Of a stretch of DNA of 64,000 nucleotides, positions 1 to 10,837 are shown in pieces (the first letter of the stretch is position 1; every line of letters starts with the position of its first letter). This DNA comes from Gordius sp. MW1 (lineage: Eukaryota; Nematomorpha; Gordioida; Gordea; Gordiidae), in contig OZ038533.1 in assembly GCA_964036665.1 (NCBI GenBank), forward strand, positions 20,146,575 to 20,210,574, read 5' to 3'. The notes beneath the pieces are model-generated. The model saw nothing but the letters and a program-made list of their open reading frames with translations, had not been told where the DNA came from and searched no databases. Made by a program: the position numbers and the translations under genes.

Positions 1-2
1 GA

Positions 3-533
3 TGTAATATTGTTGCTGAGCACATCTGCTCATTATGCAAATCTCCTGATCGACCGAAGGGCCACCATGGCCTCCATTGCAATCGCAATACGGCAAGATA
101 TTTACGCCACGCAGCCGTCAATAAAGTTATTCATAACTACATGAATAAAGCTGGCTTTCCATCCATCCTTGAACCATCAGGTCTTTGTGGAGATAGTAAG
201 AGACCTGATGGTCAAACGCTGTCTCCTTGGGAAAAAGGACTTAGCTTGGCCTGGGACTTTACTTGCTCCGATGCTTTTGCACCAACGAATCAAAATAAAG
301 ATCCACTGGCGACAGCCGAAGCTCAAAAAATTACTAAGTATTCTGACCTAGGTCCATCAATTATTTTCTGTCCCATAGCGATCACTACCTTAACAACATT
401 TGGCCCTCAAGCCCTCAACCTTATCAAAAATTGGGAAAACTTTTTTCCACGTTTTCCGGCGACAAACGTGAAGCATTTTTTATGAGGCAGAAAATTACAA
501 TTACCATTTGTAAATACAATTCAATCGCGATAT
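3..533 (+). pseudogene. C-terminal fragment of a non-LTR retrotransposon with restriction-like endonuclease motifs
   Basis: The frame is open from base 3 to about 445, enters from outside the window and lacks any RT domain here. It shows a CxxC-x8-H-x4-C zinc knuckle (about 27-86), an RH pair, then KRPDG followed about 13 residues later by a WDFTC core. This matches the CCHC plus PD-x(12-14)-D layout of the restriction-like endonuclease at the C-terminus of R2/NeSL-type elements (family knowledge). Near 445 the frame shifts; the continuation (EAFFMRQKI...AIYECFP) is recognisable in another frame up to 533. A second fragment with the same residues lies at 58950-59272, which supports the reading. 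The element is dead: truncated and frameshifted. Confidence 0.6.
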
Positions 534-1001
534 ATGAATGTTTTCCTGATATTTATAATAATGTATAATCAAATTTAATTTTTTTAAGATGATTCAAAAA
601 TAAAGTATATTATTTTTTTTTATTTTATCAGTTAGTAAAAAATATAAAGATTATAATCATTTGTTTTTGAATATAACTTTTAATTATAATATAAAGCACA
701 AATATTTGTTTAATATATGCAATTTAACGGTTTATAGCCTAATATTAACTTTAAATGATATTAGAAATGAGGATCACTATCAAATTCTTAATAAGGGGAA
801 AGATTTAGCTTCAATTTTTCATTTAGTATCTTCTAAACGTATTAAAAAACCAAAAAAGTATGACACTTCACTTTTTACTCTTTTGAATCTACCAATTAAT
901 TAATTGATTTCAAAATTGATTTATTATATCCTATCATAGCAGAATTAAACATAAGATTTTCGGAAATTAATTGTTATTTATATGTGTCCTTAGAAGGTTT
1001 C
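534..1001. other. AT-rich interval without recognised gene
   Basis: A weak 80-codon open frame begins at a TTG at 661 on the + strand. Its product is Lys/Asn/Ile-rich, as expected of AT-rich random sequence, and resembles nothing I know. No repeat family from elsewhere in the window was recognised. Confidence 0.4.
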
Positions 1002-1131
1002 ATGGGCGTAGCCAGCATTTGAATTAGAGAGGGGCAATAATGATTTAGGGAGGAACAAAATGATTATTTTTTCAAATTTCAACAAATTTTTGGATTTAGA
1101 GGGGGCGGCCCCCCCCTGGCCACGCCCATGG
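1002..1131. mobile_element. G-rich inverted-tip MITE (CATGGGCGTAGCC family)
   Basis: The element starts CATGGGCGTAGCC and ends GGCCACGCCCATG, an inverted pair. Inside lie a GGGGCAATAATGATTTAGGG motif and a run of G followed by a run of C. The same layout recurs near 2666, 19737, 25879, 32753, 39602, 44582, 47006 and 55482, in both orientations. It is non-coding. The superfamily is not evident from the sequence. Confidence 0.75.
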
Positions 1132-2665
1132 AAGGTTTAAACCCTTCATACCCTTTTTTAAATCTCTTTTATCAGAAGTAATTAACCATTATGAATTAAA
1201 ACTGCCAGATGCCAAAATAATAATGGTAATATATTATATTCTTTACTTCGAATAAAATAAATTGCAAAGATATTTTTTCACCTATTAAAATTTTGCTCTC
1301 AATAGTGTTTCTAAATTTTATTGTTTTGACTAAAATAATTTTAACTATCCCAATAACTTCAAGTTCATACGAAGGATCGTTCTCATTGCTAAAATGGATT
1401 AAAACTATTTTCGTTCCATAATTGGACAAGATAGGTTATCTTCCTTAGCTTTATTGAGCTTAGAACATGACTTTATAAATGATTCGTTTGCAACATCGAG
1501 TTTTAATCGTAATGAACTACTATTAAAAGACTAATTTTAATATATAATGAAAAATTACCTGGGCTTTTAAACTTGTTTTAAACTTTTTAACACTTTCAAA
1601 ATATATTAAAATATTATTATTACGAAAATTCCATCCTGGATTCAATTTAATTGTCCATCTCACCACATGCTTATTGTTTAACATATCTTGCATATTTTTA
1701 TGTACCACATGCACATATATAGCCAATGAATTTCCAAAAAATAATATATACACCATTTTTCTCCTTTTTAGTGATATCCCATCAAAAGTTTGATAAATTG
1801 CTATTAATAACAAATTCCTGACTTTTATAGAAATGATAACGCATCAAAACTTTCAAGGGATAAAAATGCCCAAAAAAGTCCTTTGATGTGCCATTGGATT
1901 CAACAAAATGTACACCAACGCTAAGTTGTTCTGTGCATCGCACATCTCTAATTTCATCTAAAATTTATTAAGTAAAATTTTATTCATTTAATTCTTACAG
2001 AATATTTTTAAGGTTCATTTAGCCGTTAAATTTTTTTAGTTCATTTTAAATTTTAGGTGATGTAAGGGGGGGGGCGGGTTGTGCAAATATATCTATAATA
2101 TCATCAGGGGCAATAACTTCTAAATTAAATACTCATTCTCGAACAAATTTTAATTTCATGATAAATTTTTATTTTATGTTATAATTACGCCTTTTGAGGA
2201 TCTAGCCTTAAAAAAGGCTTTTAAATGTTCTCATTGTTTTCCTGATATAAATGCTGCCTGAAAATGCTGCCAATATTGCATATGTAAAATTAAAATTTGT
2301 TATATATATGGCCAATATTTTTTGGGGTTGTGGCAATAAAATATTATTATAAAAACTTTGTTGTATAGTTTTTTTACTATTTGTATTATTTTTCAAAATG
2401 TCAACAATTTCTTGTCAATATCTCCGTTCCACCTTGTGGCCTTACAATTCATTTACACAAAAACTTATTATACCAAGTGAAATTTTCTATATTGTTTCAA
2501 CTACATTACTTTGTTTTATTTATGAATAAATTTTATTTATTTTATGCCCTAGAAACATGCGGTCTAAGACATACCAGTGTGATGTTATTAGAATAAATAC
2601 ACAAAGGAGTAGCGGAATTTTAAGTTTGTCCAAGGGAAAATTTTTTCATATGCGTTTGACCCATG
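1132..2665. other. Non-coding AT-rich interval with one shared repeat
   Basis: Bases about 1527-1625 (starting AAAGACTAATTTTAATATAT) match about 17216-17300 inside the Harbinger-like element at 16389-18298, so a related relic probably sits here. Open frames on the minus strand (1196-1429, 1523-1813) have no recognisable domain. A G-run lies at about 2066-2075. No gene is supported. Confidence 0.45.
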
Positions 2666-2813
2666 CATGGTCGTATCCAGGTTTTGGATTGGGGGGGGAC
2701 ATAATTTTTTTTAATTTTTAAGGGTTTTTAGTTAAAATTTTTTTGTCCCCCCCATAATTTGACCAGCTCAGCCCCCCCCCCAAGGCAAAAAGACTAGCTA
2801 CGCCACTGGTTCT
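2666..2813. mobile_element. Diverged copy of the G-rich MITE
   Basis: Reads GTCGTATCCAGGTTTTGGATT with a G run at the left and AGCTACGCCACTGG after a C run at the right, a degenerate form of the CATGGGCGTAGCC...GGCTACGCCCATG arrangement seen at 1002-1131 and 39602-40100. Confidence 0.6.
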
Positions 2814-3065
2814 TCTTTTATAATAAGTTCCTTAATTAGATATAGAAAAATGATGTAAATTACCTTATTAATATATTATAATAGTTTTAATTTATAGGAA
2901 GGTTCTTCTTTTATAATAAGTTCCTTAATTAGATATAAAAATATGATGTAGTAAATACCTTATGTATTAGAATATTTTTAACTTATAGGAAGGTTCTTCT
3001 TTAATAATAAGTTCCTAATATTATAAATAAGCTATTAAAATAGATTTAAATTACCTTAATAAATG
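2811..3065 (+). repeat. Three tandem copies of an about 90-bp unit
   Basis: The unit begins GGTTCTTCTTTTATAATAAG and recurs at about 2811, 2900 and 2990, each followed by a TTCCTTAATTAGATATA-like stretch and an ATGATGTAAATTACC-like stretch. The third copy is the most diverged. There is no coding potential. Confidence 0.75.
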
Positions 3066-3442
3066 TATGTTTTGATTTCTAATAGGATTAAAGTAAAACG
3101 TAAACTCAAATGAATTTAGAACGTAAACTCAAATGCATGTTTTACGAAATTTATACCAATCATGTTACGCAAAAAATAATGTGATTGACAAAAAAAAAGT
3201 ACTTTTTTCGTGTTTTCAACAAAAGAGGAGGCGTGATTGACGTTAACGCGATCTCAAACGCAACATGATCTTATACGTTACAAGGTTAAATTTAAATTAG
3301 CGTCCAATTAAAACAATCCGATTTAAACTAAACAAAAGGATTTAATTAAATAAGTGATCATCCATTATACATTTCGACATAAATTATAAATAATATACTA
3401 CATAGCATTAATTTAGAACATATGTCACGTGTATTTTGCTAT
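3066..3442. other. Non-coding spacer before the composite LTR element
   Basis: AT-rich; holds a short direct repeat of AACGTAAACTCAAATG (about 3096 and 3120). No gene signal was seen. The last five bases before the element (3443-3447, GTAAT) are its left target duplication. Confidence 0.4.
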
Positions 3443-3447
3443 GTAAT

Positions 3448-3940
3448 TATCGTGTACCCATACACGAAGAATGAAGTTAGCGTATCCGGAGATACAAGTA
3501 TACAAAGACTAAGCCAGATGTCTACTTTGTTTGTAAAAGGTATAGACGCCGCCGCCACACGTCTCTCCTTTTCTAATTAAGTTTAGTACGCATATTAAAT
3601 CCCCCCCCCCGACGCGCTGATATTATATATTTTATCCCCATATATGATTGTGTATCACTGATAATATGCCTGAGTCATTATGATAGTACGGGGATATCTT
3701 TTAGATATTAATTAATTATTATATATTTTCTTGGTTGTGATTATATTAATGCCATGTAATAAAGACAGTTGAGAAATATTTCTGCGTACGCGCGTGAGCC
3801 TGTTCGCGGCCCGGCCATCCCCCAATAATTTATCGTTTTACGGCCCAATTTTCCTTTAAGTTCCCCCAATTAATTCCTAATAACTCTTCCCTTCTGGACC
3901 TTCTTATTTAAATCGTATTCCTTTTCGCACGAATACGATA
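3448..3940 (+). repeat. Left LTR of the composite element
   Basis: Begins TATCGTGTACCCATACACG and ends GAATACGATA. The first part (to about 3715) is nearly identical to 7203-7474. The second part (about 3716-3940) instead matches the LTRs of the nested element at about 4357-4579 and 5742-5957, so this LTR is a chimera of two LTR types. It contains a C homopolymer. Confidence 0.75.
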
Positions 3941-3943
3941 TTT

Positions 3944-4008
3944 GGTGCAGGCTTCAAACCTGTAGTCGCTTAACGGCGAAGTGGTTCGATTCCACCTTTC
4001 CGGCGCCA
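3944..4008 (+). other. Selenocysteine tRNA-derived sequence: 3' two-thirds with CCA
   Basis: Reading +, one can fold a 6-bp anticodon stem (TGCAGG/CCTGTA) around the loop CTTCAAA with anticodon TCA at 3954-3956. Next come a long variable arm (TCGC/GCGA, about 3966-3979), a T arm (GTGG TTCGATT CCAC, 3981-3995), a 9-nt acceptor 3' strand, discriminator G (4005) and CCA (4006-4008). The order and long variable arm are those of eukaryotic tRNA-Sec. The 5' acceptor strand and D arm are absent, so it is not a functional gene. The encoded CCA points to descent from a mature tRNA. On the minus strand its complement starts TGGCGCCGG one base after the end of an inverted LTR, the position of a primer-binding site. 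Confidence 0.8.
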
Positions 4009-4034
4009 ATTTCATATCCAAGCATTTTTATGTG

Positions 4035-4579
4035 TGTCGTGTACCCATACACGAAGAATGAAATTAGCGTATCCAGAGATACGATGATGAAGATGTCTTC
4101 CCACACACCCCCCCCCCCCCTCATCTCATCTTATTCAAAAATTAAAGTTAAGAGTTCAACACGCGGTACAATCTTTTGATCTTACACGTTGTACACTCAT
4201 AGCGTAGACCATTATTCTTTTACATTTAATTTCTAGTACGCGTATACCCCCCCCCCCCCCCCGACGCGCTGATACGTATTTGTTATTTTTCTTACGCGTG
4301 AGTGATTTTCGATATACGCATCTTATCGTATGCGATTTTGACATTGCAATCTTTTAATTATATATTTTCTTGGTTGTGATTATATTAATGCCATGTAATA
4401 AAGACAGTTGAGAAATATTTCTGCGTACGCGCGTGAGCCTGTTCGCGGCCCGGCCATCCCCCAATAATTTATCGTTTTACGGCCCAATTTTCCTTTAAGT
4501 TCCCCCAATTAATTCCTAATAACTCTTCCCTTCTGGACCTTTTTATTTAAATCGTATTCCTTTTCCCACGAATGCGATA
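4035..4579 (+). repeat. 5' LTR of the nested element
   Basis: Starts TGTCGTGTACCCATACACG and ends GCGATA; nearly identical to 5416-5957 apart from C-run lengths and a few substitutions, so insertion was fairly recent. A 62-codon minus-strand frame over 4156-4344 reads through the C run as poly-Gly and is not a gene. Confidence 0.85.
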
Positions 4580-5415
4580 TTTGGTGTCAGATTATTCTAC
4601 AAAACGAAAAAGGAAATAATTTATACAGAAAAATTAATTTGGAATTCAAATTGCCGCCCCCCCCCCCTTCTTCTGAATGGAATGGATAAAATTATTCGGA
4701 TAAAATTATTCCAGGAACATCCCGTTTGCCATGAAAAATCGTCACAGTGCAGGGATATTGAATAAAATTATTCCAATCCCGTTTGCCATGAACAACCGTC
4801 ACAGCGCAGGGATATCGGATAAGATTATTCTAGTAAAACAATCGAACCAATCCATGATTCGGAAATATTGGGAGACGGAGGAAGAAAACAATTCCTTCGA
4901 ACAATTGGCTACCAAATTTAAACCGCAAACATAATTCAGTGGAAATTCCAATATGTCTGAGAACATATGGCGGAATTCTTCGAACGAATGAAGATCCCGA
5001 AACTGATTTTATTCAAAATATCAATTATGCAGAATCATCCCTAACTAATTCTCAAGGCCTAAATTCTTAATCCGCTAAAATATTATTTTTCTTTGACTAG
5101 TATTTGACAGTCTGCTCGTGGGCAAGAAAGGATAATTTTCAAGATAGCAGTTTACAATCTATATTAATTATAAGTTTTGTCAAGGCTGTTGCTAGGTGAG
5201 TCACAGAGCTGGAAGAAAAATCCGTTAGTCATGACGTTGCCTTTTTATCTCTGATTTTTACATATATCAGTCGTCGTGTGAGCAAAGGCCAGAGTTGGTA
5301 TTCGATGCCAGATGTTTGAAATTTATAATGTTAATAACGCCGCCTTGATAGTTGCACTGAGCTCTTAGAACTCTATCGAAAATACATTAAGTCTTCGACT
5401 TTTAAAAGGAAAAGA

Positions 5416-5957
5416 TGTCGTGTACCCATACACGAAGAATGAAATTAGCGTATCCAGAGATACGATGATGAAGATGTCTTCCCACACACCCCCCCCCCCC
5501 TCATCTCATCTTATTCAAAAATTAAAGTTAAGAGTTCAACACGCGGTACAATCTTTTGATCTTACACGTTGTACACTCATAGCGTAGACCATTATTCTTT
5601 TACATTTAATTTCTAGTACGCGTATACCCCCCCCCCCCCGACGCGCTGATACGTATTTGTTATTTTTCTTACGCGTGAGTGATTTTCGATATACGCATCT
5701 TATCGTATGCGATTTTGACATTGCAATCTTTTAATTATATATTTTCTTGGTTGTGATTATATTAATGCCATGTAATAAAGACAGTTGAGAAATATTTCTG
5801 CGTACGCGCGTGAGCCTGTTCGCGGCCCGGCCATCCCCCAATAATTTATCGTTTTACGGCCCAATATTCCTTTAAAACCCCCCAATTAATTCCTAAGAAT
5901 TCTTTCCTTCTGAACCTTTTTATTTAAATCGTATTCCTTTTCGCCACGAATACGATA
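5416..5957 (+). repeat. 3' LTR of the nested element
   Basis: Preceded directly by the polypurine tract and followed by the ATGTG duplication. Same sequence as 4035-4579, with two small changes in the last third (a TTTAAAACCCCCC variant near 5871). Confidence 0.85.
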
Positions 5958-6296
5958 ATGTGATATGATTAAAAACTTGTTGGACCCAGAATAACTTGGG
6001 AAGAATATTCGTGGCAGGATTAAATTGATGAAAAGGGGGATAGGCCATTTAGAATATATTGGGGAGATTTTTTTAGAGATATATTGGGGAGATTTTTCTG
6101 GATGATAGGGGGCCGGGGAAAACCAACCTTCTCCCCGGTAAAATGTCGTATTATTAAACTAAAATCTCTCTTGTGTATAAACTTTATTTCTATTACACAA
6201 ATACAACCAAGAATAAATTAATTAATATCTAAAAGATATTCCCGTACTATCATAATGACTCAGGCATATTATCAGTGATACAATCCATGGCCAACG

Positions 6297-6325
6297 AGTG
6301 GTTCGATTCCACCTTTCCGGCGCCA
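6297..6325 (-). other. tRNA-Sec-complementary primer-binding site beside a truncated LTR
   Basis: On the minus strand an LTR tail ending GGATATGAAA is followed after one T by TGGCGCCGGAAAGGTGGAAT and then 9 more bases complementary to the tRNA-Sec T arm, 29 nt in all. It ends next to CGTTGGCCATGGATT, a motif also found in the plus-strand internal region at about 7069-7083. Location and orientation are those of a primer-binding site; priming by tRNA-Sec is inferred. Confidence 0.7.
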
Positions 6326-7202
6326 ATTTCATATCCAAGCATTTTTATGTGATATGATTAAAAACTTGTTGGACCCAGAATAACTTGGGAAGAATATTCG
6401 TGGCAGGATTAAATTGATGAAAAGGGGGATAGGCCATTTAGAATATATTGGGGAGATTTTTTTAGAGATATATTGGGGAGATTTTTCTGGATGATAGGGG
6501 GCCGGGGAAAACCAACCTTCTCCCCGGTAAAATGTCGTATTATTAAACTAAAATCTCTCTTGTGTATAAACTTTATTTCTATTACACAAATACAACCAAG
6601 AATAAATTAATTAATATCTAAAAGATATTCCCGTACTATCATAATGACTCAGGCATATTATCAGTGATACAAATTACCCCTACTATTCTGGATTGAGAAA
6701 TCATTCTAAGAAATTACTCCTGAAATTCCCCTTCATTCAAACCTTCTTTTTAGTATTATTCTCATTTTTCAGGATATAACAGAAGTTCAAAATTCACGCC
6801 CTCGGATATTCCTATTCAGCATATATAAAATCGCATCCTGTACAAATCTAAATTTCATCTGGTTAAAGAAATCAGGAATTATTCAACCAGGAAATAATTA
6901 ATACGATGCATCATAGGACAAGAGTATCCGATAACAGATGGCAACACGCACTGCAAGAAAATGTTTAGGATTCAGAGAGCAGGGATTAGTTTACCACAAT
7001 TTAAAGAGCGGGGAAAAAGAACATGAAAAGTCCCACAAGCCATAAATGAGGTAAATCCCGTTGGCCATGGATTCTTCAAAAGAAAATACTGCGTAAATTC
7101 ATTGAAGTTAGTTTGATATTTTTAATGTTAAGACCGGAAAATTTTTCACACCCCCCCCCCCCATCACCCAGAGGGAGCATACAAGTTTGGTAAAGGGAAA
7201 GA

Positions 7203-7751
7203 TATCGTGTACCCATACACGAAGAATGAAGTTAGCGTATCCGGAGATACAAGTATACAAAGACTAAGCCAGATGTCTACTTTGTTTGTAAAAGGTATAG
7301 ACGCCGCCGCCACACGTCTCTCCTTTTCTAATTAAGTTTAGTACGCATATTAAATCCCCCCCCCCCGACGCGCTGATATTATATATTTTATCCCCATATA
7401 TGATTGTGTATCACTGATAATATGCCTGAGTCATTATGATAGTACGGGAATATCTTTTAGATATTAATTAATTTATTCTTGGTTGTATTTGTGTAATAGA
7501 AATAAAGTTTATACACAAGAGAGATTTTAGTTTAATAATACGACATTTTACCGGGGAGAAGGTTGGTTTTCCCCGGCCCCCTATCATCCAGAAAAATCTC
7601 CCCAATATATCTCTAAAAAAATCTCCCCAATATATTCTAAATGGCCTATCCCCCTTTTCATCAATTTAATCCTGCCACGAATATTCTTCCCAAGTTATTC
7701 TGGGTCCAACAAGTTTTTAATCATATCACATAAAAATGCTTGGATATGAAA
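7203..7751 (+). repeat. Right LTR of the composite element
   Basis: Preceded by the purine tract GGTAAAGGGAAAGA and starting TATCGTGTACCC. The second half (7475-7751) is present in inverted orientation at 5963-6284 and 6343-6671. It ends GGATATGAAA, immediately before the GTAAT target duplication. Confidence 0.8.
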
Positions 7752-7756
7752 GTAAT

Positions 7757-8507
7757 TTTCATAAACTATGACTGGACACTTTAAATCCAACCCGACCGAA
7801 AAGCATTTTAAAATTTTCAACTCTAACCTGATCGGGTAGGGGTCTTTTCGGGTTTTGGGTCACCCGTGCAGGTCACTAGATAAGTTTGAGATTAAATATA
7901 GCCGAGTAAATAAACTTATTAAAAGAAATATATAATAAGATAAAAACATTGTAACAGCTGTTTTAAAACAGCTGGTTAGTTTTTCTCAGCGTATAGCGTT
8001 TATTTTCACCCACCCTATTTAGTATTCGAAATTTTTTGGGAGGGCTTTGGCGTTTTAGTAAAAAACACCTGCGTCTGGGGTGAATTTTTTGGGCGACGTT
8101 TGGCGCTTAAAGTTTTTGTAAAAAACGCCTAGAGTTCTGGGTGAATACTTTTAATAACCTTTTGGTTTGGGTTTGATCATTTTGGGTGGAGCATGCAAAT
8201 ATATCAATTTTTTTATAATGTGTATCTATTTGCAGTAGCTGTATTTACATTTAGGTAATAAACTTTTAATTGAAATAAAATAAAAATAAATGAATTATGA
8301 CGTCTCTAAGTCTTTTCACATTGTGACGTCTTAATGAATAGTATTAATCAATCTCTAGTAAATTATAATCAATTATTATGCATCATCTAGGCAAGCGGTG
8401 AATCAATATGTTTTATTTAAAACAAATATTTTTGTGCAGATTTGCGGTCACAGTGGTAACCATTGTCATAATCAACATTTTCTAAAAATAAATATTTCTT
8501 TGAAAAT
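7757..8507. other. Non-coding interval with a TE tip and degenerate repeats
   Basis: Bases about 7765-7876 hold a GGGT/ACCC-rich stretch ending GGTCACCCGTGCAGGTCACTA, which matches in inverse the tip at 48583 (TAGATAACTGCACGGGTGACC), so it is a fragment of that family. Bases 8035-8150 contain two imperfect copies of a TTTGGCGYTT...GTAAAAAACRCCT segment. No gene is supported. Confidence 0.5.
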
Positions 8508-10745
8508 TGCCTTACTCTTCTTATTCTTCTTCTTAATCAGTTATTTGGTCCCACATTTGTGGGGTTTGTTTTGATAAGTTTCTTCCATCTTGACCGGGTG
8601 AGTGCCATGTCTTGAGTAATCTCTTTAATCTTCATAACTTTATCGACGCCCTTTCCACGTGACACGGGGTCGTCCTCTTCCTCTCTTCCCCGGTACCTCA
8701 ATGTCCAGTTCTTTTCGATTTACGTCATCCGTGTCCTTAGTATATACCCATACCACCTTAGCCAATTTTCGTTAATCATGTCCACCATAGGTTGAATACC
8801 CATTTTTGTCATGAAAAAGTCATTCGTCGTCGAGCTTAGTATACCCCAAGCTCCACCGTACCATTCTCATCTCCGTGGCTTGTAATAGCTTTCCTTCCGT
8901 CCCATGTTTCACCTCCATAGAGTAACACCGGTCTTACGATGGATTTGTAAGCTTTGCTTCAACCATATTGGCATTTTATTGTCGCACATTACACCGGATA
9001 TACTTCGCCATTTAAGCCATCCTTTTTGGATCCGGGAATTGACTTCTGTTGCGCAAACTCCCTCTTGATGTAGCATCGAGCCGAGGTATGTAAACCTGTC
9101 TACTTTTAGGTACTTTAGATGGTCATCCAGCGATAGGGTGCTTGTACCGTTTATTTCCATGTATACCGTTTTTCGATCGTTGATCTTTAAACCATATCCA
9201 GCTAAGCGCTTTGACCACTTTTCGGCTTCTTCAAATATTTTCTTCCTTGTTTCCTCGCATAGTATTGTATCATCGGCATATAGCATACACCATGGCGATG
9301 TTTAAATGTCCCTCGTTATCGTGTCTATAATTATATTAAATAAAAAGAGACTTAAAGCAGATCCTTGATGTAATCCAATTTTAACCCGAAAAGATTTAGA
9401 GTCTCCAACTGTCGTCTTAACGCAAGAGTTTGAGGTTTCATAACTATTTTTCATAAGCCGTATATATGCGTCAGGGATATTTTGTTTCCTCAGGCACCAC
9501 CATATTAAATCGTGGGGGACCGTGTCATAAGCTTTCTCCAAGTCGATAAAGACCATATGTAGGTCTTTCCTCTTTTCACCATACTTATCCATCATTTGTC
9601 TTAGTGCGAAGATTGGGTAGTTTGTGGATTTGCCGGCCACAAACCCGAATTGATTAGCCAATATTTCCACCTCGTTGTTCAGCCTTGTTACTAAGATCCT
9701 TTCCTTAAGCTTCAAGAAGTGGCAAGTTAGCTTGATACCTCTGTAATTGTCACAGTCTTGAGGGTCTCTTTTGCCTTTAAATAAGGGTATAATCGTGCTT
9801 GCTTTCCATTGATTAGAAATTCGCTCTTCTACCAATATCTTGTTAAGGAGGTTCGTCATGGTGGTGACTCCTTCTTCACGAAATCCGAGCAATACTTCCA
9901 TAGGTATTCCATCTGGGCCATTTGCTTTTACTTTTTGCATGTTGTTCATTTGTGTCCTAACTTCATCCTCCTGAAAGAGTTCGACCATACTTGTATTTGG
10001 CTCAATTTTGGGAAGGGAATCCTTGTCATTTGCAATATTCATAAGTTTCTTAAAATATCCTTTCCACCTCTCCATCACTTCTTTCGGCTTGAATAAGGTT
10101 TGACCCTTCTCGTTTTTGACTATTTTAGAACTCCGACATCGGGACTTTTTTTCTCCCTTATCTTGGCCAATTTGTAAATAAGCCTATCGCCCCTTTTATG
10201 ATCCAGTTTTTGCCATCTCGGTGTGAGCGGCATCCTTCGCTACGGCCTTTTTTGCGGCCCTATATTCTTGATAATCCTCCGATTTTTTTGATTTATGCCA
10301 CCGTCTTATAGATTTTTCTTTCTTTCGATATAATCCCTAACCGTGATCCCACCACCATAGTTCCCTATTCATAGCTTTACCTCCTTTGGTCTGTCCTAGA
10401 ACACGAATCGCTGTTCCCTTAATGTCCTTAGATGGCGTCTCCCAATCGTCGTCTACGTCCCTTTGCAACTTCCTTCACCCAAGAGTGAGGAGACTTTTTG
10501 ATGGTATTCTTCGTTCGTCGACGTCTTTAGTATCGAATTCGAGGTCATATACCTTTCTTCTATCGGGAAATACTCTTCTGTCAAGATCCATAACAAGGGG
10601 ACGATGTTGCCCGGCGATTTTTTCTCCCGTTATTACTTTGTAATCCTTGATACTTCATAAGTTCTTTCGCCGTATAAGCAAATAGTCAATTCGACTGCTT
10701 CTATAGGTGACATATGATCTTCTTGTTTTTAAAAATAGGTGTCAA
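8508..10745 (-). pseudogene. Decayed LINE (RTE-like) with part of the endonuclease and the reverse transcriptase
   Basis: Read on the minus strand from 10745, the end of an APE-type endonuclease is visible (IDYLL, QHRPLVMDL near 10600), then a linker with KLAKIREKKSRC, then the RT core. The frame 10078-9302 carries DGIPMEVL, NYRGIKL, NQFGFVAGKSTN, HMVFIDLEKAYDTVPHDLIWW and GLHQGSALS. The next frame (9286-8909) carries YADDT. A basic C-terminal tail (GKRGRGRPRVTWK) and an AAGAAGAAGAA-rich 3' end near 8508 follow. Motif spelling matches RTE-clade elements as I know them; the clade call is by eye. Stops and frameshifts break it repeatedly, and the 5' part of the endonuclease is missing. 3' fragments recur at 28378-28725, 31752-31850 and 47345-47600. 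Confidence 0.85.
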
Positions 10746-10837
10746 CGCTCGCCATGTTATATGCTTGGGATACTTGGAGAAGTATTAGTTTCTTTGACTA
10801 AAAGATTCCAAGAAAAACATCTGACAGGAAACATTTT

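Larger units (their letters stand above)
4035..5957 (+). mobile_element. Nested short LTR retroelement (TRIM-like), ATGTG target duplication
   Basis: Two near-identical LTRs (4035-4579 and 5416-5957) flank an 836-bp non-coding internal region. ATGTG precedes the left LTR (4030-4034) and follows the right one (5958-5962). The empty site can be read at about 6340-6365, where the same host sequence runs uninterrupted through ATGTG. The internal region starts TT then TGGTGTCAGAT (candidate primer-binding site, 4582) and ends in a purine tract, AAAAGGAAAAGA (5404-5415). It holds an imperfect tandem pair of about 70 bp (about 4690-4830) and a 67-codon frame (4731-4934) of no recognisable family. 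With no gag or pol it must rely on another element's machinery. Confidence 0.88.
3448..7751 (+). mobile_element. Composite LTR retroelement with GTAAT target duplication
   Basis: GTAAT at 3443-3447 is repeated at 7752-7756. Between them are a left LTR (3448-3940), two inverted 5'-truncated LTR copies (6671 to 6337, and 6284 to 5958 continuing at 4034-4009 on the minus strand), a nested younger LTR element (4035-5957), a plus-strand internal stretch (6672-7202) ending in a purine tract, and a right LTR (7203-7751). No gag, protease, RT or integrase frame is visible, so this is a non-autonomous, TRIM-like or LARD-like element. Left and right LTRs share their first about 270 bp and differ after that, and the inverted copies match the right LTR. 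I infer autointegration or ectopic LTR recombination. Confidence 0.7.

Noticed and set aside
661..903. 80-codon plus-strand frame
   Set aside because: Begins at TTG, AT-rich random composition, no domain or second copy.
3944..4008. Functional tRNA-Sec gene
   Set aside because: The 5' acceptor strand and D arm are missing and CCA is encoded; it is a derived fragment.
4156..4344. Minus-strand 62-codon frame with poly-Gly, and its twin at 5536-5721
   Set aside because: Both lie in the LTRs and are identical because the LTRs are; the Gly run is the C homopolymer. Not a gene.
9809..10643. Plus-strand frames at 9809-10096 and 10386-10643
   Set aside because: Antisense shadows of the minus-strand LINE reading frame.
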